NCBI GenBank assembly: GCA_016928575.1 | Contig: JAFGKK010000004.1 | Coordinates: 1-37,592 of the forward strand | Length of the DNA stretch: 37,592 bases | Reading direction: 5' to 3' | Source: Anaerolineales bacterium | GTDB lineage: Bacteria; Chloroflexota; Anaerolineae; Anaerolineales; RBG-16-64-43 | In this document: positions 23,061-29,368 of the stretch, piece after piece | How the letters are laid out: every line of letters starts with the position of its first letter | Numbering within the stretch: position 1 is the first letter of the stretch | Made by a program: the position numbers and the translations under genes | The notes under the pieces: generated by a model | The model's database searches: none | Told to the model about the DNA's origin: nothing | What the model saw: only the letters and a program-made list of their open reading frames with translations

Positions 23061-24173
23061 ATGGCAAGAAGAGTTCGAATGGCGTGGTTGCTGACGATCC
23101 CGGCGCTGCTTGCGTTGTGCGGATGCGGCGCCGCGGAGCAGACCGCCGGTCAAACAGTCGAGGTCACCGACCTGTTGGGGCGGAGGGTATCCGTCCCGGC
23201 CTCCGTAAGGAGCGTGGTTGCCATCGGCCCGGGCGCGCTCCGCCTGTATGTCTACGCCGGAGATCTGCAGTACGTCGCCGGGGTGGAACAGGTGGATATC
23301 CACGACGTCAGCGGCAAACCCTACATCCTGGCCAACCCTTCGCTCTCGCAGTTGCCGGTGATCGGACTCGGAGGCCCGAACAACGCCCCGGATCCCGAAA
23401 AACTTCTGGCTGTCAAGACGCAGGTCATCTTCAGCACATACGCGCAGGACGCGGAGGCGGCCGATGAACTGCAGGACCAAACCGGCATCCCGGTGGTAGT
23501 CCTCAGCTATGGATCACAAGGCTTCGGCGTCACGTCGATCTTCGGCCAGCCGATACAGGACTCTCTCCGTCTGATAGGCCGGATCACCGGAGAAACCGCC
23601 AAATCCGAAGCGGCGATCGCCTTCCTCTTGGACAGTCAACGGGATTTGTCGAACCGGACCGAGGATATCCCGGAGGACGGCAAACCCTCCGTGTACATCG
23701 GTGGATTGGGTTCCCAGGGACTGCACGGAATGGAAAGCACACAAGGTCGCTACGCCCTTTTGGATGTCCTTCACGCTAAAAACGTCGTGGACGAAACCGG
23801 CAAGAGCGGCGCGATGATGGTCGACAAGGAGCAACTGCTCGAATGGGATCCGGAGTACCTTTTCCTCGACATGTTGGGGTACGCCTCGGTTTTGGAGGAT
23901 TACCGGAAAAATACCGCCTTCTATGAATCGCTTTCCGCGGTCCGTAACGGAAGGGTCTACTCCCAGCTGCCGTACAATTACTACTCCACCAACCTCGACA
24001 CCGCCATCGCGGACGCGTATTACCTCGGTAAGATCCTATTCCCGGAAGCTTTTGCGGACATCGATCCTGCGGAAAAGGCGGACGAGATCTACCTGGCGCT
24101 GCTGGGGCAACCGGTGTACGACAAAATGACCGCTTCCTTCGGCGGATTCCGGCAACTGCAGTTGGGGGATTGA
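23061..24173 (+). CDS. substrate-binding lipoprotein of the FecCD-type transporter
   Basis: The 370-residue protein has a lipoprotein signal (MARRVRMAWLLTIPALLALCGC) and a class III (BtuF/FepB-like) periplasmic-binding fold. Evidence includes VTDLLGRRVSVPASVRSVVAIGP, APDPEKLLAVKTQVIFST and VRNGRVYSQLPYNYYSTNLDTAIADAYYLGKIL. It captures the substrate outside and docks on the permease. The ligand cannot be assigned; the tyrosine-rich YNYYSTN segment and HGMESTQGRY could contribute metal or oxyanion ligands. ATG 23061 follows AGGAGGA by six bases. It is the last gene of the operon and is followed by a strong terminator. Confidence 0.9.
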   Translation: MARRVRMAWLLTIPALLALCGCGAAEQTAGQTVEVTDLLGRRVSVPASVRSVVAIGPGALRLYVYAGDLQYVAGVEQVDIHDVSGKPYILANPSLSQLPVIGLGGPNNAPDPEKLLAVKTQVIFSTYAQDAEAADELQDQTGIPVVVLSYGSQGFGVTSIFGQPIQDSLRLIGRITGETAKSEAAIAFLLDSQRDLSNRTEDIPEDGKPSVYIGGLGSQGLHGMESTQGRYALLDVLHAKNVVDETGKSGAMMVDKEQLLEWDPEYLFLDMLGYASVLEDYRKNTAFYESLSAVRNGRVYSQLPYNYYSTNLDTAIADAYYLGKILFPEAFADIDPAEKADEIYLALLGQPVYDKMTASFGGFRQLQLGD

Positions 24174-24251
24174 TCCTTGGCCGGTCTCCCTTTGCGGAGC
24201 GCGTATGACAGCATCGTCGGAACAGAAAGGGAAAGTGCCGAATCACTTCGA

Positions 24252-24289
24252 CCCGATGGCTCGCGTATGCCCATCGGGCCGTTTTTTTT
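24252..24289 (+). terminator. terminator of the FmdE/ABC operon
   Basis: CCCGATGG (24252-24259) pairs with CCATCGGG (24271-24278) around an 11-base loop, followed by eight T at 24282-24289. Confidence 0.88.
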
Positions 24290-24373
24290 GGCACCGTTCC
24301 CGCCGTTCGCCCGGCCCCCCCGCCGGAGTCGGCCGGTTCTCCCCATCAGCCGGTTTTCGCGGAGGGAACGGAG

Positions 24374-24406
24374 AAAACCCCTCGCTTCATGCGTCGCGGG
24401 GTTTTT
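24374..24406 (-). terminator. terminator at the end of the tetR-type gene
   Basis: AAAACCCC (24374-24381) and GGGGTTTT (24398-24405) form a stem that overlaps the last codons of the TetR-family gene and can end transcription from that strand. Confidence 0.65.
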
Positions 24407-24998
24407 CGAAGCTTGTCAGGATGGCAATGAACTGTTCCAGGAAGAGTTCGTCGAGCGCGGCGTCCTTCTCCTTCCAGCAGAGGATCTCGGCGAAGCGGCT
24501 TTTATAGCGGAACCAGAAGTGGATCGGCCCGATGATCATGCTGAGGAACACGGCCGGATGAATCGCCCGGGAGAGATACCCGTCCCGCTGCATGGCTTTC
24601 ACGTACTCCGCCAATCCGGCGGTCAACCGGGCTTCGCCGGCCGCGCTCGTTTCCCGGCGCTCGAGAAACGACCACAGGCTGATGCGGTTGTAGGTCTTTT
24701 CCGTCCGCCAGAAATCGAACACCGCCCGCAACGCCTCCCTGAGCATCTCCGGCGGGGGAAGATTTGTGTCGCGCAAGCCCGTCAGCACTTCCGCGTACCG
24801 CGCCGAAATCCGCTCCAGCACTTCCTTGTACAACCGCTCTTTTGTCTGGAAATGATACAGGATCAGCCCGACGGAGATTCCGCTCGTCTTGGAAACCTCC
24901 GCCAGGCTGGTTCCGTTGAATCCTTTGGCGGCGAAGATTCTTTCCGCGCCGTCAAGGACCTTCGATTGGGTATCCTGGGCATTCCGCTTTTTCCGCAA
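24387..24998 (-). CDS. TetR-family transcriptional regulator
   Basis: The 203-residue protein has an N-terminal TetR helix-turn-helix (VLDGAERIFAAKGFNGTSLAEVSKTSGISVGLILYHFQTKERLY) and a helical ligand-binding domain of the AcrR/RutR type (FWRTEKTYNRISLWSFLERRE, then PAVFLSMIIGPIHFWFRYK). I prefer TTG 24998, placed five bases after AGGAGG and giving a normal TetR length. The frame also opens at ATG 25058, which shares TGATG with the stop of the upstream membrane-protein gene and would add 20 residues. It is the second gene of a two-gene operon and probably represses it through the inverted repeat at 25602-25621. Confidence 0.88.
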   Translation of the reverse strand: MRKKRNAQDTQSKVLDGAERIFAAKGFNGTSLAEVSKTSGISVGLILYHFQTKERLYKEVLERISARYAEVLTGLRDTNLPPPEMLREALRAVFDFWRTEKTYNRISLWSFLERRETSAAGEARLTAGLAEYVKAMQRDGYLSRAIHPAVFLSMIIGPIHFWFRYKSRFAEILCWKEKDAALDELFLEQFIAILTSFEKPRDA

Positions 24999-25057
24999 TC
25001 CTGCCTCCTGGAAGATGCATTCTACTCCCCCTGCGGCTGTCCGGGTTGTCTTCCGCA

Positions 25058-25585
25058 TCACGCCGAAGGCTGCGCTTCCTGTTTGCGGCCGCATTTGCAT
25101 CCGACAATCAGCAGCAACAGGAAGCAAAGCGTGTAGAACACGGCGAAGGACGCGTGCATCGGGAGATTCCAGGAAACAAAAAATTGCCTTGCCGCCGCAT
25201 CCGCCGTGCCGGAACACACCGCCTCCTCCGCCGTGGCGAAACCGGAGGCGAAGAAGACGCAACCCACCCAGAACGAGGAAAGCCCCGCGCTCAGGGCGAC
25301 GATCCGGTCCTTACGGACCAGGAAGGAAAATATCGTCCAGAAGATCCCCAGCACGAGGGATGCCCATAAAAAATAATTGTAGTGGACATTGGCCTGGGAA
25401 GCCTCCCGGAACAATGCGAAAGAATCGGTGAACACCCCGTAATCTCCGGATTCGAGAATCCAAGTGAAATACCGGCCCAGCAAGACGCTGTGGGAGGTCA
25501 GGAAGCCTGCCAGGATTCCCGTAATCATTGTCACAAATAACCAAGAAATCCAATGAATCCGTGAAAAAATCGCCTTGTTTTTCAT
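25058..25585 (-). CDS. four-helix membrane protein, family not recognised
   Basis: The 175-residue protein has about four membrane segments: about 12-32, 69-90, 98-118 and 138-160. Polar loops contain FTDSFALFREASQANVHYNYF and EEAVCSGTADAAARQF, and a cysteine-containing tail (GCKCGRKQ) follows. Size and layout resemble small DUF1772-like proteins, but I cannot confirm that. ATG 25585 follows AAGGAG by seven bases. It is the first gene of an operon with the TetR-family regulator, so it is likely the target whose inducer the regulator senses, for example a membrane-active or toxic compound. Confidence 0.65.
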   Translation of the reverse strand: MKNKAIFSRIHWISWLFVTMITGILAGFLTSHSVLLGRYFTWILESGDYGVFTDSFALFREASQANVHYNYFLWASLVLGIFWTIFSFLVRKDRIVALSAGLSSFWVGCVFFASGFATAEEAVCSGTADAAARQFFVSWNLPMHASFAVFYTLCFLLLLIVGCKCGRKQEAQPSA

Positions 25586-25601
25586 ATCTTTTCTCCTTAT
25601 T

Positions 25602-25635
25602 TTTACTTTATACTAAGTAAATAATTTTTTGTCAA
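25602..25635 (-). promoter_or_regulatory. consensus promoter overlapped by a probable TetR-type operator
   Basis: On the minus strand TTGACA (25635-25630) and TATAAA (25612-25607) are separated by exactly 17 bases, the strongest promoter seen in the window. The inverted repeat TTTACTT (25602-25608) and AAGTAAA (25615-25621) spans the -10 box. Regulator binding there would block RNA polymerase. Confidence 0.75.
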
Positions 25636-25861
25636 GGCCAACAGGAAATTGGGACATCACCCGCTTAAGATATACAGGATCTTGAGGGAAGAGAACAAAG
25701 ATAATCGCAACGTAAAACCGGACCTTGGAATGTCATGGAAACAAGGTTTTCGGCTTAAAATATCGGTGATGATTCTTCTGCGGATATATTCGCTCAGCCC
25801 TGATGGCTTCGATATGAAGTTACCTTGATCAACCGGATCCGCCATTCGAGGAAGTCCAGCC

Positions 25862-27424
25862 ATGAAAAAGGGAATGAGATTTCTTCCATTGTTTCTCACC
25901 GCAACCGCCTGTTCGCTTTCCCCTTCGGCCGGGAACGCCACCGAGGAAAAAACAAACTTACCAACTGTCCGCGCCGAAACGGCGGCGACCGGCGGCTTCC
26001 CACCCGCCCCAGCCGGAACCGATCTTCCCGCCCCGTCCGACGCCGCCTGTACGTTGTACGTTTCCACCGACGGCGACGACTCCGGCCCCGGCACCGAGAG
26101 CCGGCCGTGGGCCACCTTCGAGCGCGCGGCTGACGGCGCCGAACCGGGTGACGTCGTCTGCTTCCGCGGCGGCGTGTATGCGTCCGAGGAAACGCACTTC
26201 TCCCGTTCCGGAACAGCCGAGGCGCCCATCACCTTCCGCGCCGCTCCCGGCGAGATCCCCATCCTGGACGGCGGGGGCGAGGCCGCGGGATTGCTGACTC
26301 TGGACGCGGGCGCCTCATACCTGCGGATCAGCGGTTTTTCCCTGCGCGGATTCACCATCTGGGGGGTAACACTCTCCGGCGAGAACCGGCATGTCTATCT
26401 CGACCATCTGGAGATCAGCGGCGGGGAAGCCGCCGTACACTTCACTTACGGTGAGACGGAAGGCGCGCCGGAAGAAGGCCCGGTCGAGCACATCACGCTG
26501 GAAGATAGTGTCATTCATGGCAGCGAGTTTTCGGCCGTCGACTGCACGCCCGGCCCCTGCGACCACATGACCGTCCGCCGGGTGGAAATCTACGGCACCG
26601 GCCTATCCGGGGAAGCGTTCTACGGATCGGACGGATTGGAGTTCGCCCGCGGCTACCCGGTGCTGATCGAGGATTGTTATATCCATGACAACGGAGGCGA
26701 CGGGATTGATTTAAATTCCCGCGACCGCGCCGGAAACGCCGCGGGCGTAATCGTGCGACGCAACCGCGTGGTGCGCAACCACCTCAACGGAATCAAACTG
26801 TGGGCCGGGGGTCTGATGGAGGACAACATCATCTGGGGCCAGGGCAACAGCGCGGTCTGGGTGGGAGTCTTTCCCTCCACCGTCGACGTGCTACACAACA
26901 CCGTCGCCTACAACATGTGGGATCTATCCTTCAGCCAACGCAACTGGTCGTTTGTCGCCGGGTATCCGGAGGAGATGGATTCCCCATCGGTGCAACTGAC
27001 GCTCCTCAGCAACATCTTCGCCTTCAACGCCGGTCCGCTGGAAGGCGGGCCGACCGGCATCTACCTCGGGCCGGGAGTGGTGCTGTTACACGAAGGAGAC
27101 AACGTGTTTTACAGCCGTGCAGACGGCGAGATCACAGCCGAATTCGCAACCGGACGGGATGCGGATTTCACTCGGGCCGAGATCACCGACGGAACCTGGG
27201 CCGCCTTCACCGGGTTCGGGGAAGGCGATCTGACCGTGGATCCGCTGTTTCTTTCCGGATGGCCGGACGCGGACCTGCGGTTGCATGCGGACAGCCCGGC
27301 CGCGGGCCGCGGGGCGCGGGGCGCGCCGATAATCCTCCGGGACCGCTTTACAAATGCCGGGAAACGCCGCCAAGACCGCCTTAACGCCGCGGCTTCGCCG
27401 GCGGCAATCCCGGCCAACCCCTAA
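25862..27424 (+). CDS. secreted right-handed beta-helix protein
   Basis: The 520-residue protein has an export signal (MKKGMRFLPLFLTATACSLS, possibly a lipoprotein with lipobox TATAC) and a low-complexity linker. Next comes a YVSTDGDDSGPGTESRPWATFERA segment, the usual opening of pectate-lyase-like and DUF1565 beta-helix proteins. Repeating coils follow (LRISGFSLRGFTIWGV, VYLDHLEISGG, ITLEDSVIHG, GVIVRRNRVVRNHLNGIKLW), as in parallel beta-helices that bind or cleave polysaccharide. Catalytic residues cannot be assigned. ATG 25862 follows AGGAAG by seven bases. Its stop overlaps that of the convergent ZIP gene by four bases. Confidence 0.82.
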   Translation: MKKGMRFLPLFLTATACSLSPSAGNATEEKTNLPTVRAETAATGGFPPAPAGTDLPAPSDAACTLYVSTDGDDSGPGTESRPWATFERAADGAEPGDVVCFRGGVYASEETHFSRSGTAEAPITFRAAPGEIPILDGGGEAAGLLTLDAGASYLRISGFSLRGFTIWGVTLSGENRHVYLDHLEISGGEAAVHFTYGETEGAPEEGPVEHITLEDSVIHGSEFSAVDCTPGPCDHMTVRRVEIYGTGLSGEAFYGSDGLEFARGYPVLIEDCYIHDNGGDGIDLNSRDRAGNAAGVIVRRNRVVRNHLNGIKLWAGGLMEDNIIWGQGNSAVWVGVFPSTVDVLHNTVAYNMWDLSFSQRNWSFVAGYPEEMDSPSVQLTLLSNIFAFNAGPLEGGPTGIYLGPGVVLLHEGDNVFYSRADGEITAEFATGRDADFTRAEITDGTWAAFTGFGEGDLTVDPLFLSGWPDADLRLHADSPAAGRGARGAPIILRDRFTNAGKRRQDRLNAAASPAAIPANP

Positions 27425-28152
27425 AGCGATTTTGACAATACGATGAACATGGCCAACCCCACCCCGCCCAAGAACGCATAGCTGGAATGTTTTTCTTCCT
27501 CCGCCCTTGCCTTCGGCAAAAGATGGGATGCCGAAATATAAATTAGCACGCCGGAAACGAAACCCAGGATCAAGCCCAAATTTTCCGGGCTGAGCTTGTG
27601 TATCAAGGGATAGGCCAAAAACGCCCCCAAAGGCGTGGTCAGGCCCGCCACCAGTAGGGCGTACAGCATGGCGGTTCTTTCTTTGACGCCCGCCTTTAGA
27701 AACACCGTGTAGGTGATGATTCCCTCGGCGAGTTCATGAATGACTAAACCCAGGGCGGCCAAAAAACCGGTCAGGATGCTGATGCTGAACGTCACCGTAT
27801 AGATCACGCCGTCGATGAACGAATGGATGCCGATGCCCTCGGCCGCCACGATCCCGAAGGCCAGGGATTCCGTTTGAGTCCGTTTTTTAATCAAATCATT
27901 GGAAAAAAACATGAACAGGAACCCCAGCAGGGCGGTAAACCCCGCATAGGTGTTTTTTTCGACGGCTTGAGGCAGAGCAAGCATCAAGGGAGTCGAGATC
28001 AATACGCCGGAGGCAAAACACATAAACAGGGTTTTCACCCTTTCCGCCCAGCTTCGGTGGTAATGCAGCAGCAATATACCCACACCGTTCACGAGCGCCG
28101 AAAGAACCGCAAACACGGCGATCCAGAGAAACGTCATGGTTTCGATAGCCAT
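27421..28152 (-). CDS. ZIP-family metal transporter
   Basis: The 243-residue membrane protein has about eight helices and the ZIP metal-site motifs in the fourth and fifth helices, EGIGIHSFIDGV and VIHELAEG, which bind zinc, iron or manganese and import it. The cytoplasmic loop before them is short and not histidine-rich. ATG 28152 follows AGGAGG by five bases. Upstream on the same strand, about 200 bases away, lies a Fur-family regulator, so both may be controlled by the palindrome at 28801-28821, with zinc the most likely metal. Its end overlaps the convergent beta-helix gene. Confidence 0.92.
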   Translation of the reverse strand: MAIETMTFLWIAVFAVLSALVNGVGILLLHYHRSWAERVKTLFMCFASGVLISTPLMLALPQAVEKNTYAGFTALLGFLFMFFSNDLIKKRTQTESLAFGIVAAEGIGIHSFIDGVIYTVTFSISILTGFLAALGLVIHELAEGIITYTVFLKAGVKERTAMLYALLVAGLTTPLGAFLAYPLIHKLSPENLGLILGFVSGVLIYISASHLLPKARAEEEKHSSYAFLGGVGLAMFIVLSKSL

Positions 28153-28350
28153 CCCATCCTCCTGCCGGTGAAAAACCCGGTGCGCATCCTGCTTTCCGCG
28201 AGGTCAGGCCGCCGACCAGCTGTTCCCCTCCTCCTTCGGCCGGCTTCCTCCATTCTGCGAACGGACAGGATAGGCGCGGCCGGATGCCTGGAGGTCTTCC
28301 ACGAAAAAGCCGTTCCCCGCATCGGTGAAATCCGCCCTCCGTTCCGGAAT
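28153..28350. other. gap between the Fur-family gene and the ZIP gene
   Basis: About 200 bases with no clear gene, promoter or strong terminator. The two genes on either side may still be co-transcribed. Confidence 0.4.
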
Positions 28351-28788
28351 TTACTCCGTCTTCCGGCACCTCGGACACAACCCGGACAGTTCCAACCAAT
28401 GCCCCCGGACCGCGTATCCGGTGCGGCGCTGAACGGATTTGATCAGCGCATCCAGATTGCAGCCCGGGAATTCCATCACCGCCCGGCACCGATCGCAGAC
28501 GATGTGATGGGCATGACCCGCGCTGGCGGGGGCGTAGGAGTGGCAGCCGTCCACGCGGTGCATCTTGCGGACATGCCCGCATCCCGCCAGCACCTCCAGG
28601 GCGCGGTAGACGGTGACCAGCCCGGTCTTGGGATAGTACCGCCGGGCGCGCCGAAGGATTTGGTCCGGGGTGAGGCTGGTGGGGGTTTCGGCCAGCACGC
28701 GGATCACCGCCCGGCGCGGAGCGGTTAACCGGTGGCCTTCCTTATGCAGATCGGCGGTCCATAACCCGATACGGTCGGAGGCGTCCAA
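28351..28788 (-). CDS. Fur/Zur-family metal-responsive repressor
   Basis: The 145-residue protein has a Fur-type winged helix (GHRLTAPRRAVIRVLAE, then TGLVTVYRALEVLAG) and a C-terminal metal domain. The latter holds CHSYAPASAGHAHHIVCDRC and the closing CPRC, which form the zinc-binding sites. It differs clearly from the other Fur-family protein at 19437, and its closeness to a ZIP transporter favours a Zur-like zinc role; that is inference. The start is TTG 28788, six to seven bases after AAGGAAA; no ATG lies at a sensible place. The palindrome at 28801-28821 is immediately upstream, so it likely represses itself. Confidence 0.88.
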   Translation of the reverse strand: MDASDRIGLWTADLHKEGHRLTAPRRAVIRVLAETPTSLTPDQILRRARRYYPKTGLVTVYRALEVLAGCGHVRKMHRVDGCHSYAPASAGHAHHIVCDRCRAVMEFPGCNLDALIKSVQRRTGYAVRGHWLELSGLCPRCRKTE

Positions 28789-28800
28789 GGGCGATTTCCT

Positions 28801-28821
28801 TATTGAAAATATTTTTCAATA
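28801..28821. promoter_or_regulatory. Fur-type operator
   Basis: TATTGAAAA (28801-28809) and TTTTCAATA (28813-28821) are perfect inverted arms around TAT. The size and TGAAAA/TTTTCA core resemble Fur, PerR and Zur boxes. It sits 12 bases upstream of the Fur-family start codon. Confidence 0.65.
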
Positions 28822-29000
28822 AAGATTTTAGCATGCGCCGGCCGGAGATGTCAAGCAGGCGGCGGAACACGCCGCCGATTTCCCGGACGGGTGAAAAGGA
28901 CAAGCGGCCGGCTTGGTCCCGTGGTCCGCGGTGGATTGTCCGGTGCGGGTTTTCCCCACTCCGGACGCAAAGTCCGGCCTGATTTGGGATAGTTTTATGG

Positions 29001-29006
29001 TAGAAT
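29001..29006 (+). promoter_or_regulatory. -10 box of the thrS leader
   Basis: TAGAAT at 29001-29006 would start a transcript near 29013, which fits the 5' end of the T-box leader. No clear -35 box is seen. Confidence 0.4.
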
Positions 29007-29012
29007 TCCCTC

Positions 29013-29262
29013 TAAGCCAAAGCAACAGCGACCGCCGGGACGAGTATGGGAATTTCGGACCTCAGCGAGCGGGAGTACACGGTGAAAGGCCCGCGATCCG
29101 CATCCCGGAAAACCACCCGGCGCGCTCCGACGGAACGGCCGCCAGGCCAAGTAAGAAGGACGGTTCAGCCCCGTTAGCGGCTGCAGTAGCCCCGCAGCAT
29201 TACTGCGGGGGAACATGGGTGGAACCGCGAGAAAATCGCCCCAGGATTGGGGCGATTTTTAT
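29013..29262 (+). ncRNA. T-box riboswitch leader of thrS
   Basis: The conserved T-box sequence GGGTGGAACCGCGA lies at 29217-29230. A terminator hairpin follows directly (AAAATCGCCCC 29232-29242 with GGGGCGATTTT 29249-29259). The upstream part begins with GGGACGAGTA and contains ACGGTGAAAGGCC, as expected of Stem I. Uncharged tRNA-Thr would bind the specifier codon and the T-box bulge and favour the antiterminator, raising thrS expression. I could not fix the specifier codon with certainty. The 5' boundary is approximate. Confidence 0.87.
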
Positions 29263-29271
29263 TTCCATCCC

Positions 29272-29347
29272 ATCCTTCCCCACCCCTGCCCCTCCCCTTC
29301 CTTCCCATGATACGGGAAGGAAGGGGAGGGATGGGAGGGGTAGGATA
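29272..29347. repeat. long perfect C-rich/G-rich inverted repeat in the thrS leader
   Basis: The 17-base arms at 29290-29306 and 29314-29330 are exact reverse complements around a seven-base loop and are flanked by further C-rich and G-rich bases. The repeat lies between the T-box terminator and the thrS ribosome binding site and could itself fold in the mRNA. Confidence 0.8.
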
Positions 29348-29368
29348 GGATGGCGGAGGAATGCAACG

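Noticed and set aside
24999-25262. Extended N-terminus of the TetR-family protein
   Set aside because: Most of it overlaps the membrane-protein gene in another frame. TTG 24998 with AGGAGG gives a normal length; ATG 25058 is kept as an alternative only.
25657-25861. Minus-strand frame ending SLKILYILSG ahead of the beta-helix gene
   Set aside because: It looks mildly protein-like, but its upstream part is only the complement of the beta-helix gene and it has no start signal.
28913-29368. N-terminal extension of thrS giving a 749-residue protein
   Set aside because: The extension translates the T-box leader, terminator and repeat. The ATG at 29369 has a ribosome binding site and matches the family.
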